A stretch of DNA of 47,816 nucleotides from an uncultured Rhodospirillales bacterium (GTDB taxonomy: Bacteria; Pseudomonadota; Alphaproteobacteria; Acetobacterales; Acetobacteraceae), in NCBI GenBank assembly GCA_903845065.1, contig CAIMWH010000006.1:1-47816 (forward strand). The letters run 5' to 3'. The notes beneath the pieces are model-generated. The model saw only the letters and a program-made list of their open reading frames with translations. It searched no databases and had not been told where the DNA came from. This document shows positions 15,120 to 22,707 of this stretch, one piece after another; position 1 is the first letter of the stretch; the number at the start of each line of letters is the position of its first letter. The translations under genes and the position numbers were made by a program.

Positions 15120-18100
15120 TGGGCGAGGTGCGGGGTTCGATCGACGGGTTCGAGGGGCTGTATCTGACCGGGTGGGCGGTGGATGGGGCCAAGGTTGGGC
15201 CGTGCCTGATCGAGGTGCGGGATGCGGGCGGGCGGGTTGTGGCATCGGGGGCGGCGACGCGGGCGCGGCCGGATCTGGCGGTGCTGGGGTATGGGCGGAC
15301 GGATTTCGCGTTCCGGGTGCCGGTGGACGGGATTGTCGAGGACGGGCTGTTCGCGGTGACGGCGGATGGGGTGGCGCTGCCTGGTTCGCCGGTGCGGGCG
15401 GGGCCGGGGAATTTTGACGGGTTTTTCGAGGTGGCGAACGGGCACCTCGATGGCTGGGTGACGGAGCGGGCGGCGGGGCAGGCGGCGCCGGAGATTTCGG
15501 TGGTGGATGGGCGGGGCGTGGTGCTGGCGCGGGCGGTGGCGGTGGCGGCGGTGGATGCGCCGGACGGGGCGTTCGCGCCGGCGCGGTTCTATATCCCGTT
15601 GCCCGAGGCATGCATCGGGCGGCCGGCGGTGGCGGTGCATCTGCGGGCCAACGGGGTGCGGTTCGGGCCGGAGCGGGCGGTGAGCCTGGCGGTACGGGGG
15701 GGGATCACGCTGTTGCTGCCGGAGCGCTGCGCGGGATGGGTGGGGGCGGATGCGGCGCCGGCGCGGCGGTTCGTGGTGGATGTGCTGCGCGACGGGGTGG
15801 TGGTGGCGAGCGTGCGGGCCGATCAGCCGGTGGTGCTGGCGGGGGTGGTGCCGGAGGGGGCGGCGGCGGGCGGTGCCTGGGAGGTGGGGTTCGACCTGGC
15901 GTTGCCGGCGCCGGCGGATGAGACGGCGGTTCATTCGGTTTCGGTGCGGTTCAAGGGCGGCACGACGGATTTGTTTGGCGGGCCGTTCCTGGTGGGGCCG
16001 CGCGGCGGGTTCATCGGGCTGGCGCGGCGGGCGGCGCGGGTGGTGCATGAGGGGCTGCCGGGGCTGGGGGCGGCGGAGCGGGCGTTGGTGCAGCAGGCGT
16101 TGGCGGAATATGCGCGGTTCCATCGGTTCGGACCGATGCAGCAGGTGGTGCCGGCGCCGGTGGCGGATGGGGACGCGACGCTGCGGCTGATCGTGCTGAT
16201 CCCGGTGTATCGGGATGTGGAGGTGACGCGGACCTGTATCGAGAGCGTGCTGGCGCAGCGGGATGCGGCGCGGGATGCGCTGGTGCTGGTCAACGATGCC
16301 TCGCCGGAGCCGGGCATGGCGGGGCTGCTGGACGGGTTCGCGGCGCTGCCGAATGTGACGGTGCTGCACAATCCGGCCAATATCGGGTTTGTGCGCAGCG
16401 TGAACCGTGGGCTGGACAATTGCCTGGGCGGGGATGTGCTGCTGCTGAATTCGGATACGCGGCTGTTCGCCGGGGCGCTGGACGAGATGCATGCGGTGGC
16501 GCACGGAGGGCCGGATATCGGCACGGTGACCGCGATGTCCAACAACGCGACGATTTTCAGTTTTCCCGAGGTGGAAACGCCGGCCGAGCGGCTGGAGGAT
16601 GTGAGCTGGGAGGAGTTGGCGGGGGTGGCGCTGGCGGCCAATCGCGGGGTGGCGATCGAGGTGCCGACGGCGCATGGGTTCTGCATGCTGATCCGGCGCG
16701 ATGCGCTGGTGCGGGTGGGGCGGCTGAACGAGGTGTTCGGGCGGGGCTATGCCGAGGAGAACGAGTTCTGCCAGCGGGCGGCGGACCTGGGGTTTCGCCA
16801 TGTTGCGGCGGCGGGGGTGCTGGTGGAGCATCGCGAGCGGATCTCGTTCGGGGCGGAGCGGGATGGGCTGCTGGCGACGAACCTGGCGCGGCTGAGCGCG
16901 ATGTTTCCGGAGTATAACGACAACATTCGCAATTTCCTGGCCGATGATCCGCTGGGCGTGGCGCGCTGGCCGCTGCATGCGCATCGGGTGCGCAAGGCGC
17001 GGGCGGCGTATCCCTCGGCGGTGCTGGTGGTGGGCAACCAGCTGGGCGGGGGGACGCGGCGGGCGGAGGAGGAGATCGGGCGCCATATCGGGTATCGCGG
17101 GGCGATGGTGCTGCGGCTCTCCTGCACGCAGGAGGGTGGGCTCGAACTGGCGGCGGGCGGGGTGGTGGTGTCCTCTGTGGCGGATGACGCGGCGGGGATA
17201 TTCGTGCTGCTGGAGAGCCTGGGGATCGAACTGGTGCTGATCCATCATGTGCTGGGGTTCGATGCGGGGTTCGTGCGCGGGCTGGCGGGGTTTGCAGGGC
17301 GGCATCGGACCATCGCGTGGGCGCATGATTTCCTGGCGGTGTGCCCGCGAGTGACGATGATTGATGCGCTCGATGGGTTCTGCGGCGGGGCGCCGGTGGA
17401 GCGGTGCGCGCGGTGCGTGGCGCTGGGGGGTGGGCACGAGGCGTCGCGGATGGAGGATTTGTCGGTGGCGGAGCATCGGGCGGTGATGCGGGCGTTGCTG
17501 GCGGCGGCGGAGGTGGTGGTGGCGCCGTCACGCGATACGGCGGACCGGGTGGCGGCGTTGCTGCCGGGGATTGTGCCGGTGGTGGTGCCGCATGCGCATT
17601 TCGGCGGGGCGTTTCCGGCGGCGGTGCGGGCGGGGTCGGCGGTGGATATCGCGCTGCTGGGGGCGATCGGGCCGCACAAGGGTTCGGCGGAACTGCTGCG
17701 CCTGGCGCGGCGGGCGATGCTGACGCATCCGGGCCTGCGGTTCCATGTGATCGGGTATACCGACTGCGACGCGGCGTTGCTGGAGATCGGCAATGTGACG
17801 GTGAGCGGGAAGTATGCGGAAGACGCGTTGCCGGGGCTGATCGCGGCGAGCGGGGCGCGGGTGGCGCTGTTCCTGCACGTTTGGCCGGAGACGTTCTCCT
17901 ACACGCTGAGCGAGGCGGTGGCGCACGGGTTGTTCCCGGTGGTGCCGGACCTCGGGGCGCCGGCGGAACGGGTGCGGGCGGCGGGGTTCGGGGCGGTGTT
18001 CCCGTTCCCGATCGACCCGGCGGTGGTGCTCGATGTGCTGGCCGATCCGGCGCTGGTGCGCGGGAGCCCGGCGGGGTTTGCCGATCCGGACGCGGCCGGG

Positions 18101-18178
18101 CGGATCGCCGCGCTGTTGCGGGCGGAGGCGCCCGCCGCACCGAAGCCGGTGCGGCGGGGCAAAGCCAAGGCGGGGTAG
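15119..18178 (+). CDS. Large bifunctional glycosyltransferase (N-terminal beta-rich region, GT2, GT4)
   Basis: 1019 residues in three parts. Residues 1 to about 300 are beta-rich, with two related units (GSIDGFEGLYLTGWAV and FEVANGHLDGWVTE), and look like a carbohydrate-binding region. From about 355, LIVLIPVYRDVEVTRTCIESVL, LVNDASPEPG and LLLNSDTRLF mark a GT-A family 2 domain with a DxD-like SDT. From about 634, LVVGNQLGGGTRRAEEEIG to about 1000 is a GT-B family 4 domain including LGAIGPHKGSAELL and PETFSYTLSEAVAHG. Such tandem proteins build repeating surface polysaccharides. ATG 15119 overlaps the previous stop; GTG 15116 is possible. Confidence 0.85.
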   Translation: MGEVRGSIDGFEGLYLTGWAVDGAKVGPCLIEVRDAGGRVVASGAATRARPDLAVLGYGRTDFAFRVPVDGIVEDGLFAVTADGVALPGSPVRAGPGNFDGFFEVANGHLDGWVTERAAGQAAPEISVVDGRGVVLARAVAVAAVDAPDGAFAPARFYIPLPEACIGRPAVAVHLRANGVRFGPERAVSLAVRGGITLLLPERCAGWVGADAAPARRFVVDVLRDGVVVASVRADQPVVLAGVVPEGAAAGGAWEVGFDLALPAPADETAVHSVSVRFKGGTTDLFGGPFLVGPRGGFIGLARRAARVVHEGLPGLGAAERALVQQALAEYARFHRFGPMQQVVPAPVADGDATLRLIVLIPVYRDVEVTRTCIESVLAQRDAARDALVLVNDASPEPGMAGLLDGFAALPNVTVLHNPANIGFVRSVNRGLDNCLGGDVLLLNSDTRLFAGALDEMHAVAHGGPDIGTVTAMSNNATIFSFPEVETPAERLEDVSWEELAGVALAANRGVAIEVPTAHGFCMLIRRDALVRVGRLNEVFGRGYAEENEFCQRAADLGFRHVAAAGVLVEHRERISFGAERDGLLATNLARLSAMFPEYNDNIRNFLADDPLGVARWPLHAHRVRKARAAYPSAVLVVGNQLGGGTRRAEEEIGRHIGYRGAMVLRLSCTQEGGLELAAGGVVVSSVADDAAGIFVLLESLGIELVLIHHVLGFDAGFVRGLAGFAGRHRTIAWAHDFLAVCPRVTMIDALDGFCGGAPVERCARCVALGGGHEASRMEDLSVAEHRAVMRALLAAAEVVVAPSRDTADRVAALLPGIVPVVVPHAHFGGAFPAAVRAGSAVDIALLGAIGPHKGSAELLRLARRAMLTHPGLRFHVIGYTDCDAALLEIGNVTVSGKYAEDALPGLIAASGARVALFLHVWPETFSYTLSEAVAHGLFPVVPDLGAPAERVRAAGFGAVFPFPIDPAVVLDVLADPALVRGSPAGFADPDAAGRIAALLRAEAPAAPKPVRRGKAKAG

Positions 18179-18179
18179 G

Positions 18180-18947
18180 TCAGCGGCCCTGGAAGACCGG
18201 GGGGCGCTTTTCGGCGAAGGCGCGCATGGCTTCCTTGGCGTCGTCGGTTTGGCTGAGTTCGCGGGTGAGGTTTTGTTCGAAGCGGTAGCCGTCGCGCAGG
18301 GTCATGAATTCGATGGTCTGGGCGGCTTGTTTGGCCATTTTGGTGGCGATGGGGCTTTTGGCGGCGATGGTGGCGGCCATTTTCATGGCTTCCTCCATGA
18401 GTTGCTCGCGGGGCACGCAGCATTCGACGATGCCGAGGCGGTAGAGTTCGGGGCCGGGGACGCGGTAGCCGGTGAGCATCATGCGGCGGGTGAGGGAGTG
18501 GCCGAACAGGCGCATGGTGTGGCGGCCGCCGCCCATCAGGCCGACATCGACTTCGGGCAGGCCGAGGGAGGCGTTTTCGGAGCACATCAGGATATCGCAG
18601 GAGACCGCGATGCCGAGGCCGGCGCCGAGGGCGGGGCCGTTGACGGCGGCGATGATGGGCTTCTTGTTTTCGACGATGGAGTAGCTGAGTTCGCGGGCGC
18701 GCCGCGCGTGGGCCCAGTAGGTGCCGGGTTCTTCCTTGCGGGAGAGGCGGTCCTTGATGTCCGCGCCGGCGGAGAAGCATTTGCCGGCGCCGGTGAGGAC
18801 GACGACGCGGACATCGGGGAGATCGTTGAGGCGATCGAAGCTGGCGATCATCTCCTCCATGAATTGCAGGCCCACGGCGTTGACCGGCGGCGCATCCATG
18901 GTGACGACGGCGATGTGGTCGGCGATTTCGGTGCGGATCAAATCCAT
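18180..18947 (-). CDS. Enoyl-CoA hydratase/isomerase family protein
   Basis: 255-residue crotonase. CFSAGADIKDRL is the CoA-binding/oxyanion motif, AAVNGPALGAGLGIAVSCD the second oxyanion segment, and ASLGLPEVDVGL carries the C-terminal catalytic Glu. The other catalytic Glu position is Gly (GLGIA), so this may be an isomerase, thioesterase-like or otherwise altered crotonase rather than a simple hydratase. AGGAGA lies before ATG 18947. It ends one base from the convergent glycosyltransferase stop. Confidence 0.9.
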   Translation of the reverse strand: MDLIRTEIADHIAVVTMDAPPVNAVGLQFMEEMIASFDRLNDLPDVRVVVLTGAGKCFSAGADIKDRLSRKEEPGTYWAHARRARELSYSIVENKKPIIAAVNGPALGAGLGIAVSCDILMCSENASLGLPEVDVGLMGGGRHTMRLFGHSLTRRMMLTGYRVPGPELYRLGIVECCVPREQLMEEAMKMAATIAAKSPIATKMAKQAAQTIEFMTLRDGYRFEQNLTRELSQTDDAKEAMRAFAEKRPPVFQGR

Positions 18948-19127
18948 GGGCGTCTCTCCTGTTGGGCGGCCTTTGGGGCCATTGGCGCATGCTGCGATGG
19001 ATAAGCGGGGTTGGGCCAGGGGGGGGTGGGGCGGACGGCTGAAATTCACGTCCCTGATAATGTCGGGCGTGCTTGACCGGCGCCAGGGTGGGTCGTGAGT
19101 GTTGGGGCCTGGATGAGGGAGGCGCGG

Positions 19128-19853
19128 ATGGCGACGGCGGTGGTGACGGGGGCGGCCCGGGGGATCGGGCATGCCATTGCCGGGCGGTTGGCGGCGGACG
19201 GGTTCAGCGTGGTGGCGGCGGATATCGATGGCGGGCTGGTGGAGGCGGCGGCTGCGGGGTGGCGGGCGGCGGGGCTGTCGGTTGAGGGGGTGGGGCTGGA
19301 TGTGCGGGACCGGGCCGCGGTGTCGGCGTTGTTCGAGCGGCTCGGGCGGGTGGATGTGGTGGTGAACAATGCGGGGATCGCGGCGGCGCTGGTGGGGTTG
19401 GCGGAGTTGACGCAGGAGGCTTTGCGCCGGGTGTTCGCGGTGAATTTGCAGGGCACGTTCATTGTGGCGCAGGAGGCGGTGCGGCGGATGGGGCAGGGCG
19501 GGCGGGTGATCAATATTGCCTCGCGCGGGTATCTCGGGGGGGCCGGGGCGGCGCACTACGTGGCGAGCAAGGCCGCCGTGGTGGGGCTGACGCGGGCGAT
19601 GGCGGTGGAGCTGCGCTGGCAGGGGATCACGGTGAACGCGGTGGCGCCGGGGATGGTGGCGACGCGGATGCTGGATGATTTCACCCCGGCGATGCGGGGG
19701 GCGCTGGAGGCGCGGGAGCCGAGCGGGGCGGCGGCCGATCCGGCGGCGATTGCGGCTTCGGTGTCGTTTTTGGCCTCGGCGGGGGCGGGGTTTGTGAATG
19801 GCCAGGTGCTGCTGACGGATGGCGGCAAGTGTGTGGGGATGCCGCCGCTATGA
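19128..19853 (+). CDS. Short-chain dehydrogenase/reductase, intact
   Basis: 241 residues from ATG 19128, which has GAGGGAGG six bases upstream; two earlier in-frame ATGs (19095 reads GTG-type, 19113) lack one. NAD(P)-binding TGAARGIGHA, Asp after beta2 (AADIDGG, favouring NAD), NNAG, Ser in NIASRG, and Tyr144/Lys148 in HYVASKAA are all present. The stop overlaps the start of a catalytically dead SDR (ATGA), so the two are probably made in equal amounts and may form a mixed oligomer. Confidence 0.9.
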   Translation: MATAVVTGAARGIGHAIAGRLAADGFSVVAADIDGGLVEAAAAGWRAAGLSVEGVGLDVRDRAAVSALFERLGRVDVVVNNAGIAAALVGLAELTQEALRRVFAVNLQGTFIVAQEAVRRMGQGGRVINIASRGYLGGAGAAHYVASKAAVVGLTRAMAVELRWQGITVNAVAPGMVATRMLDDFTPAMRGALEAREPSGAAADPAAIAASVSFLASAGAGFVNGQVLLTDGGKCVGMPPL

Positions 19854-20404
19854 CGAACATGGTGCTGGTGGGCGCGGAGCGGGCGTTCGGGGCGGAGATC
19901 GCGGCGGCGTTGGCGGCGGCGGGGTATGCGGCGGGTGACGGGGCGCTCGATGTGTTGGTGGTGAATGTGCCGGTGGTGGTTGGGGCCGTGCGGTTCGCGG
20001 ACGTGAGCGATGCGGACCTGGCGGATACGTTGGAGACGATGGTGTTCGGGGTGGTGGAGGCGGTGCAGGCGGCGTTGCCGCGGATGGCGGCGGGGGGGCG
20101 GATTGTGGTGGTGGCGGCGCGCGGGCATCTCGGGGCCTGGGGCGGGGCGCATCTGATGGCGGGCAACGCGGCGTTGATCGGGCTGATGCGCTCGATGGCG
20201 CTGGAGTTTTCCGAGCGGGGCATTCGGGTGAATGCGTTGGCGCCGGATTTCGTCGGGCAGCGCTGGGATACGCCGGCGGCGCGGGCGGAGGTGGCGGAGG
20301 CGGTGGTGTTTCTGGCGCGGGCGGACATGCACATGCTGACCGGGCAGACGCTGCTGCTGGATGCGGCGCGCAGCATGCGGATGGTTGAATCGCGCCGGCA
20401 GTGA
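19850..20404 (+). CDS. Degenerate SDR (pseudo-enzyme partner)
   Basis: 184 residues, clearly SDR-derived: VNALAPDFVG, AVVFLARADMHMLTGQTLLLD. It lacks the working parts, though. The cofactor loop reads VGAERAFGAE instead of TGxxxGxG, NNAG is VNVP, the catalytic Ser is Ala (VVAARGHLGA), and Tyr and Lys are Leu and Asn (AHLMAGNAA, aligned with AHYVASKAA of the preceding gene). It is also about 60 residues shorter. The reading frame is intact and coupled to the active SDR, so it is more likely a structural partner than a decaying gene. The active/inactive SDR pair BbsD/BbsC is a known parallel. Confidence 0.8.
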   Translation: MTNMVLVGAERAFGAEIAAALAAAGYAAGDGALDVLVVNVPVVVGAVRFADVSDADLADTLETMVFGVVEAVQAALPRMAAGGRIVVVAARGHLGAWGGAHLMAGNAALIGLMRSMALEFSERGIRVNALAPDFVGQRWDTPAARAEVAEAVVFLARADMHMLTGQTLLLDAARSMRMVESRRQ

Positions 20405-20430
20405 GCGGGCATATTTCAGGAGACGTGACG

Positions 20431-21186
20431 ATGACGGGATGTTTGGCGGGGCGCGTGGCGCTGGTGAGCGGGGCGGGCAACGGGATCGGCCAGGCGATTG
20501 CGTGCAAGCTGGCGGGCGAGGGGGCGATTGTGGGGGTGAATGACCTCAAGCCCGAGTTCACCACGCGCACGGTGGAGATGATCCGGGCGGCGGGCGGGAT
20601 GGCGGAGGCGCTGCCGGGGGATGCCTCGAAGCGCGACAGCGTGCGCGGGCTGGTGCTGGAGATGGCGGCGCGGCATGGGCGGTTCGATGTGATCGTGAAT
20701 AACGCGGCGTGGGTGCGGTATGGGTCGATCGCCTCGATCACCGAGAAGACGCTGGACCGGATGGTGGCGATCGGGTTTGCCGGCGTGGTGTGGGGCATCC
20801 AGGCGGCGGCGGAGGCGATGGCGGAGACGGGTGGGTCGATCATCAATATCGCGTCGTCCGCCGCGTTTCTCGGGATGCCGAATGCGTTGACGTATTGCGG
20901 GATCAAGGCGGGGGTGACCGGGTTGACGCGGTCGGCGGCGGCGGAGTTGGGGCCGCAGGGGATACGGGTGAACGCGATCGCGCCGGGTTCGACGCAGACC
21001 GAGGCGGTGATGGCGATGCTGGACGAGGAGAAGATCGCCATGCGGGTGGCGCGGACGCCGCTGCGGCGGATGGGGCGGGTGGATGATATCGCCGAGGCGG
21101 CGCTGTATCTGGCGTCGGATCGGAGCAGCTTTGTCAGCGGCAGCGTGATGCTGGTGGATGGCGGGATTACCCACGCGTTCAGCTGA
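20431..21186 (+). CDS. Short-chain dehydrogenase/reductase
   Basis: 251 residues from ATG 20431 (AGGAGA upstream). SGAGNGIGQA cofactor loop, NNAAW, Ser in NIASSAAFLG, Tyr155 and Lys159 in TYCGIKAG, and the ending SGSVMLVDGG. Classical SDR; substrate probably a secondary alcohol or 3-hydroxyacyl-CoA given its place between the SDR pair and acyl-CoA genes. Overlaps the convergent TetR-hydrolase gene by 8 bp at the 3' ends. Confidence 0.9.
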   Translation: MTGCLAGRVALVSGAGNGIGQAIACKLAGEGAIVGVNDLKPEFTTRTVEMIRAAGGMAEALPGDASKRDSVRGLVLEMAARHGRFDVIVNNAAWVRYGSIASITEKTLDRMVAIGFAGVVWGIQAAAEAMAETGGSIINIASSAAFLGMPNALTYCGIKAGVTGLTRSAAAELGPQGIRVNAIAPGSTQTEAVMAMLDEEKIAMRVARTPLRRMGRVDDIAEAALYLASDRSSFVSGSVMLVDGGITHAFS

Positions 21187-22606
21187 GGGCGTTGGCTTCC
21201 AGGAAGCTGAGGAGGAGCGAGGCGAGCTGGTCCGGGACGTCTTCCATGGGGAGGAGGACGCCGGGGAGTTCGGCCTCGGTCTGGTTCGGCCAGGTGGTGA
21301 CGCGGCCGAGGTCGGGCTCGGTGCGGCGCCAGCCGGGGAGGACGCGGATGTGCAGTTTGGGGATGGCGGTGGTGGCCATGAACTGCATGGCGGTTTCGAC
21401 GAAGGCGGCGACGTCGGTGGGGGCGCCGTCGATCGGCATGTCCTGGACGAGGCGGAGGAGGGGGAGGCGGGCGCGGCCGTAGTGGGGCCACATGGCGCGG
21501 TAGGCGTCCATCACGGCGGGATCGAGGCGGCGCAGGGTGCCGCGGGTGAGTTGGCGATCCAGCATGCGGTCATCGTCGAGGAGGAGGGTTTCGCCGCCGG
21601 GCTGGCGCAGGCGGTGGTGCCAGCCGGCCCAGAGGGAGGGGTACATTTCGGCGGTGCCGTGCAGGGTGGCGCCGAGGTGAACGATGGCGGCGACGCGGGC
21701 GGGGCGGCGGCGGGCGAGTTCGAAGGCCATGGTGGCGCCCCACTCGTGGCCGACGAGGACGGCCGGTTCGTCAAGCGCGAGGGCGTCGAGCCAGGCTTCG
21801 AGGTTGGCGACCTGGTCGAACACGCGGTAGCCGGCGGGGGAAGGGCCGGAGGCGCCGCTGCCGGGGAGGTCGGGCGCGAGGCAGCGGGCGTGGCGGCCGA
21901 GATGGGCGGCGACGTTGCGCCAGCAATAGGCGGTGAAGGCGATGGAGTTGAGGAACACCACGGGGCGGCCGGTGCCGTGGTCGAGGTAGGAGACTTCGGT
22001 GTTGGCGGCGGCGATGCGGCGGCGGGGCAGGGGGTCGGCGGGGCCGAAATCGCGGGCGGCGGCGAAGCGGGTGAGGGAGAGCGGAGGGGTGTGCGGGTGG
22101 TCGGCGGGGAGGCGGAGGGCGGCGGTGCGGCAGGCGGCGAGGGCGCGTTCGGCGAGGGCGGGGTCATTCACGCCGCGGGCGAGGACGAGACCGCCGACGA
22201 GGAGGGCGAGGCGGACGAAGCCGGTGTCACCGCCGGAGGGGGCTTCGAGGGCGGCGACGAGGTGGCGGAGTTCGGCCTCGAAGGCGTCGCGCGCGAGGGG
22301 GGAGGCGCGGGGCATTTCGCCGGCGAGGGCGGATAGGAGGGAGGGAGAGTCGGGCGCCATGTAGCGGGCGATGAGGGTTTCGGGGGTGGCGTCGGCGCGG
22401 AAGCTGGCTTCGGCCATGGGCAGGGCGGCCTGGAGCAGGGCGTCCTTGTTGGGGAAGTGCTTGTAGACGGCGCCGTGGGTGAGGCCGGCGGCGTCCGCGA
22501 TGCGCTCGATGCTGGCGCCGGCGAGGCCGGCACTGCGCAGCACCGCGACGGCGGCATCGAGCAGGCGCTGGCGGGTTTGTTCTTTGTGTTCGCGGCTGTA
22601 GCGCAT
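21179..22606 (-). CDS. TetR regulator fused to a degenerate alpha/beta-hydrolase domain
   Basis: 475 residues. Residues 1 to about 60 are a TetR DNA-binding domain (TRQRLLDAAVAVL, GLTHGAVYKHFPNKDALL), about 60-170 a helical region, and about 195-475 an alpha/beta hydrolase of haloalkane-dehalogenase/epoxide-hydrolase type (CLAPDLPGSGASG, VLVGHEWGATMAFELARR). The catalytic machinery is altered. The nucleophile position in GHEWG is Glu288 instead of Asp/Ser, the oxyanion HGNP is replaced by NSIA (220-223), and the base His position before ED is Leu451. The domain could serve as ligand sensor. Divergent from the crotonase-3HCDH gene, with a perfect palindrome between. Confidence 0.85.
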   Translation of the reverse strand: MRYSREHKEQTRQRLLDAAVAVLRSAGLAGASIERIADAAGLTHGAVYKHFPNKDALLQAALPMAEASFRADATPETLIARYMAPDSPSLLSALAGEMPRASPLARDAFEAELRHLVAALEAPSGGDTGFVRLALLVGGLVLARGVNDPALAERALAACRTAALRLPADHPHTPPLSLTRFAAARDFGPADPLPRRRIAAANTEVSYLDHGTGRPVVFLNSIAFTAYCWRNVAAHLGRHARCLAPDLPGSGASGPSPAGYRVFDQVANLEAWLDALALDEPAVLVGHEWGATMAFELARRRPARVAAIVHLGATLHGTAEMYPSLWAGWHHRLRQPGGETLLLDDDRMLDRQLTRGTLRRLDPAVMDAYRAMWPHYGRARLPLLRLVQDMPIDGAPTDVAAFVETAMQFMATTAIPKLHIRVLPGWRRTEPDLGRVTTWPNQTEAELPGVLLPMEDVPDQLASLLLSFLEANALS

Positions 22607-22626
22607 TGACGGGAGTGTAGGGGGTT

Positions 22627-22650
22627 TATAGATTGGGTGTCCAATCTATA
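22627..22650. promoter_or_regulatory. Operator palindrome between the TetR-hydrolase and crotonase-3HCDH genes
   Basis: Perfect inverted repeat with arms TATAGATTGG and CCAATCTATA and a GTGT centre, 20 bp from the TetR start codon. Its right arm merges with the -10 element TATAAT. Size and position are typical for a TetR-family repressor site controlling both divergent genes. Confidence 0.8.
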
Positions 22651-22652
22651 AT
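22647..22652 (+). promoter_or_regulatory. -10 box TATAAT for the crotonase-3HCDH gene
   Basis: Consensus TATAAT overlapping the right arm of the operator; the -35 region (22624-22630) is poor. Repressor binding would cover it. Confidence 0.5.
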
Positions 22653-22707
22653 ACGACCCGCCTTCAAACACGGCATGGGCAGTCAATGCCCTGAGGAAAC
22701 GCAGCTC

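Noticed and set aside
14624-17476. A 950-codon open frame on the minus strand opposite the glycosyltransferase
   Set aside because: His/Pro/Arg-rich composition with no domain; it is the antisense shadow produced by the G-rich codon use of the real gene.
19850-20404. Calling the short SDR a pseudogene
   Set aside because: Frame is intact, codon use is normal and it is translationally coupled to the active SDR; substitution of all catalytic residues without disruption suggests a retained non-catalytic role.
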